Below, piece after piece: positions 62,018 to 64,000 of a stretch of 64,000 nucleotides of DNA (position 1 is its first letter; each line of letters starts with the position of its first letter). The stretch comes from Sambucus nigra (Eukaryota > Streptophyta > Magnoliopsida > Dipsacales > Adoxaceae). A program made the position numbers and the translations under genes. The notes under the pieces are model-generated. The model worked only from the letters and a program-made list of their open reading frames with translations, was not told the origin of the DNA and ran no database searches. The DNA is taken from NCBI GenBank assembly GCA_949130495.1, contig OX422211.1:636005717-636069716 (forward strand). Direction: 5' to 3'.

Positions 62018-62640
62018 GACCGTTGGAAAGTTAATTCAGAGACATTCGAAAGTCCTTTGGACTGCTCCTGGGTTCGGGAGTTGACTTTGGGTCAAATATG
62101 GCTCGGAAGCATTCATCAGTCCATTGGACGGGGAATGGTCGGACGCAAACGGATCGTTCGTTCGCATGGTAAGCCCAAATTGTGTACGGGGTGGACCGTT
62201 GGAAAGGTTAGGAGATTTAATTCGACATTCCAAAGAGTTTGATTAGGTTCGGGGAGTTAACTTTGGTCAATCGGGCCCTAGAAGCATTCAGTGACCCTTC
62301 GGATTAAAATGGATCGTTCGTCCGTACCGTAAGTCAAAATCGCGCATAGGATGGACCGTTGGAAAGGGGATTCAGTGACCTTCAAAGATTGATTTAGTCT
62401 CGATTGATCTTAAGAGTTAACCAAGGTCAAACAGAACCCGGGAGTGCCCGATGGCCTCCTGATTGAGTCTCGGGGAAAACGGATCGTTCATTCGTACTGT
62501 AAGTCAGAATCGTGCATGGAGTGGACCATTGGAAAGGGGTTTTAGTGACCTTTGGAGATTAATTTAGTCTCGGTCGAGCTAAAGACTTTGACTTTTGGTC
62601 AAATGGAGCCTGAGAGTGACCGATGGTTTCTAGGTCAGTA
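62018..62640. repeat. U3 tandem repeats of about 170 bp (four degenerate copies)
   Basis: GACCGTTGGAAAG or its variant recurs at 62,018, 62,194, 62,354 and 62,524 (spacings 176, 160 and 170). Each of the first three is followed within one unit by GGATCGTTC and usually CGTAAGTC, and later by CTTTGGTCAA-like words. Repeats upstream of the TATA box in an LTR often act as enhancer blocks; that is inference. They are unrelated in sequence to the 169-bp satellite. Confidence 0.75.
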
Positions 62641-62729
62641 CTCGGGCTATGACTTGGGTTTGTAGTGATGAAGGGAGGTGCTAGGGACCTAAGGAGAGTT
62701 TATGGGGTAACAGAATTGGGTGTCTACAG

Positions 62730-63906
62730 ATTCCTATAGAGATTCTGATAGCTGAGAGCATAGATGAAGATCTAATGGTGAGATTAATTACCCTGGATAT
62801 GGGACCCTCCTGGATGGACCCCATCAGGGCATATATTGAAGAAGGAGTTCTACCAGATGACCAACTTGTAGCTAAGATGCTGAAGTTTAAAGCTTCTCGG
62901 TATGTATTAAATAATGGTGTTTTGTATAGAAGAGGTATCATCGCAGGTCTACATCGATGTGTGCATCCCTCAGAAGTTAAAGATTTAATGGAATAAATTC
63001 AGGAAGGCTCTTGTGTAGCTCATGTAGCAGGTCGGACTCTCCTGTAGAGGATAACGATGCAGGGATACTATTGGCCAATGATGAGAGCTGACTGTATAGC
63101 TTATGCGAAGAAATGCGATAAGTGCCAACGCTTCTCCTCCATCCGAAGAACTCCCCAGGCATTGTTAACGCCCATCACTTTCCCTTGGCCATTTGCCATG
63201 TGGGGTATAGATTTGGTCAGGCCTCTGCCGACTACCAAAGGGCGATTCAAATATTTAGTAGTCTCTATGGATTATTTCACCAAATGGGCTGAGGCTGAGC
63301 CTCTCCTTGATATGTTGTATGAGAGGGTTTACTAGTTCATTTGGAAGAATAGTATTTATAGGTATGATCTGTCGCATGCTTTCATTACTGATCATGGTAC
63401 CCAATTTGATAATGAGGAGTTCGTTACATATTATCACCAGTCCAACATCCAGAAAATCCATTCCGCATGAGGCCATCCCCAGAGCAATGGACAAACTGAA
63501 GTGACAAACAGAACTCTGTTGAACGGGTTGATGAGTTATTTAGACTTGGTGCGACAAACCGACACACATGGTGCTTAACTTTAACTCTCCTATAAGCGAT
63601 TTTATGAGACATTTAGACTTGGATATGCTCGAATACGTAAGAGAAGATTCGGCAATAAGGAACGCAGCTTACCAACAACGAACTGCCATGTTCTACAACA
63701 AAAGAGTCAAGAAATGTGATCTTAAGGAGGGAGACTATGTTTTCAAGAAGTTGATTTAGAAGCATAATAAGTTAGAGGCCAAGTGGCATAGGCCCTACCG
63801 AGTAACTACGGTTGTTCGACCTGGGACCTACAGAATAGAAACCTTGGAGGGAGAAGAATTCAAAAATGCATGGAATGCAGAGCATCTGCGTAAATATTAT
63901 CAATAA
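62730..63906 (+). pseudogene. Ty3/gypsy pol 3' end: integrase and C-terminal region, degenerate
   Basis: Integrase joins element cDNA to the host chromosome; this copy cannot work. From the left the frame shows a post-RNase H linker (GVLPDDQL, NNGVLYRRG), then the zinc-binding region. The first His of the usual EIHEG motif is Gln after a stop codon; AHVAG and CDKC are kept. The catalytic core has D at 63,210 (WGIDLV), D at 63,390 (TDHGTQFD) and E at 63,498 (GQTEVTNR), a D-D-35-E arrangement. The frame is broken by stops at 62,994, 63,045, 63,333 and 63,468. It is then lost near 63,570, where the region that normally carries the WAYRT motif is missing. The C-terminal part resumes in another frame with a stop at 63,757 and ends NAEHLRKYYQ. 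That ending is typical of the Tat/Athila side of Ty3/gypsy. Upstream pol is cut off by the LTR at 62,728. Confidence 0.9.
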
Positions 63907-64000
63907 TACAGATTCATATGTACTTTAGTTCTTTCAGTATGAATAAAGATGATATTTTCTCTATCTTACTTCAGTTCCTGCAAGAATCCCAAACTAGGCA
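63907..64000 (+). other. 3' untranslated part of the older gypsy element
   Basis: AT-rich non-coding sequence after the pol stop. I see no polypurine tract or LTR start before the window ends; both would be expected further right. Confidence 0.5.

Larger units (their letters stand above)
58944..62728 (-). mobile_element. Tat/Ogre-like Ty3/gypsy retrotransposon, 5' portion (LTR, PBS, leader, start of gag)
   Basis: On the minus strand the order is an LTR (62,728 to 60,547), a primer-binding site complementary to plant tRNA-Arg (60,543 to 60,526), a leader of about 1.27 kb and the first 102 codons of a gag-like frame (59,255 to 58,947). The rest of the element is cut off by the CACTA end at 58,943. 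A tRNA-Arg primer and long leader fit the Tat/Ogre branch; no reverse transcriptase is present to confirm it. The 5' end lies directly against the plus-strand pol at 62,729, so this element probably inserted into that pol. The other end of that insertion is not in the window. Confidence 0.72.
60547..62728 (-). mobile_element. 5' LTR of the Tat/Ogre-like element (2,182 bp)
   Basis: On the minus strand the LTR starts TGTAGACACCCAATTCTG and ends GGGGATGGCCA, with TG...CA ends. The left end is fixed by the primer-binding site and the right end by the switch to plus-strand pol at 62,729. It contains four tandem repeats of about 170 bp in U3, a TATA box (61,845-61,854) and a long AT microsatellite between the TATA box and the PBS. 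The second LTR is not in the window, so exact ends cannot be cross-checked. A second tRNA-Arg-like word, GAGTCGCCAG, occurs within the LTR at about 60,672. Confidence 0.72.

Noticed and set aside
62018..62640. The U3 repeats as the source of the 169-bp satellite
   Set aside because: The sizes are close but I find no sequence similarity between the GACCGTTGGAAAG units and the satellite consensus.

Overview
This window is plant repetitive DNA, most likely heterochromatin. It contains no host gene I can support. About 55.8 kb (positions 1-48,174 and 50,170-57,752) is one tandem array of a 169-bp satellite, roughly 330 monomers, all in the same orientation, and it continues past the left edge. 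My hand-read consensus is GC-rich (about 54%) and carries about a dozen CpGs and an 8-bp inverted repeat. An angiosperm source is suggested by a CACTA-type DNA transposon end, a tRNA-Arg-primed Ty3/gypsy element of Tat/Ogre character, and LTRs with TG/CA ends. I cannot name the species.

The array is a mosaic. In the left half, blocks of 1-3 kb recur at distant sites (shifts near 18.0, 9.43, 5.56, 18.39 and 14.0-14.34 kb), and several block edges fall in one diagnostic monomer type. In the right half a block near 35-38 kb recurs at 41.6-44.8 kb. From 50.2 kb to the array end there is a tight 12-monomer higher-order repeat (HOR) of about 2.02 kb: three full copies and one partial copy. A looser 15-monomer copy precedes them.

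The array is interrupted at 48,175-50,169 by a 1,995-bp solo LTR with TG...CA ends and a perfect 5-bp target-site duplication. The same site is empty in two later HOR copies.

To the right of the array lies a nest of decayed transposons. First (57,753-58,943) comes the 3' part of a CACTA-like element, with palindromic subterminal repeats and a CACTACACC terminus. It holds a short relict related to the satellite monomer. Next (58,944-62,728, minus strand) is the 5' part of a Tat/Ogre-like retrotransposon: a 2.18-kb LTR, a tRNA-Arg primer-binding site, a 1.3-kb leader and the start of gag. The CACTA end interrupts gag. Last (62,729-64,000, plus strand) is the integrase end of an older Ty3/gypsy pol with four in-frame stops, a probable deletion with a frame change and one further stop. 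The minus-strand LTR abuts it directly.

The inferred order is: old gypsy element, then Tat/Ogre-like element inserted into its pol, then CACTA element inserted into that gag. The satellite array lies on the interior side of the CACTA end, and no left CACTA terminus is visible. The satellite may therefore have arisen inside, or expanded from, the transposon.
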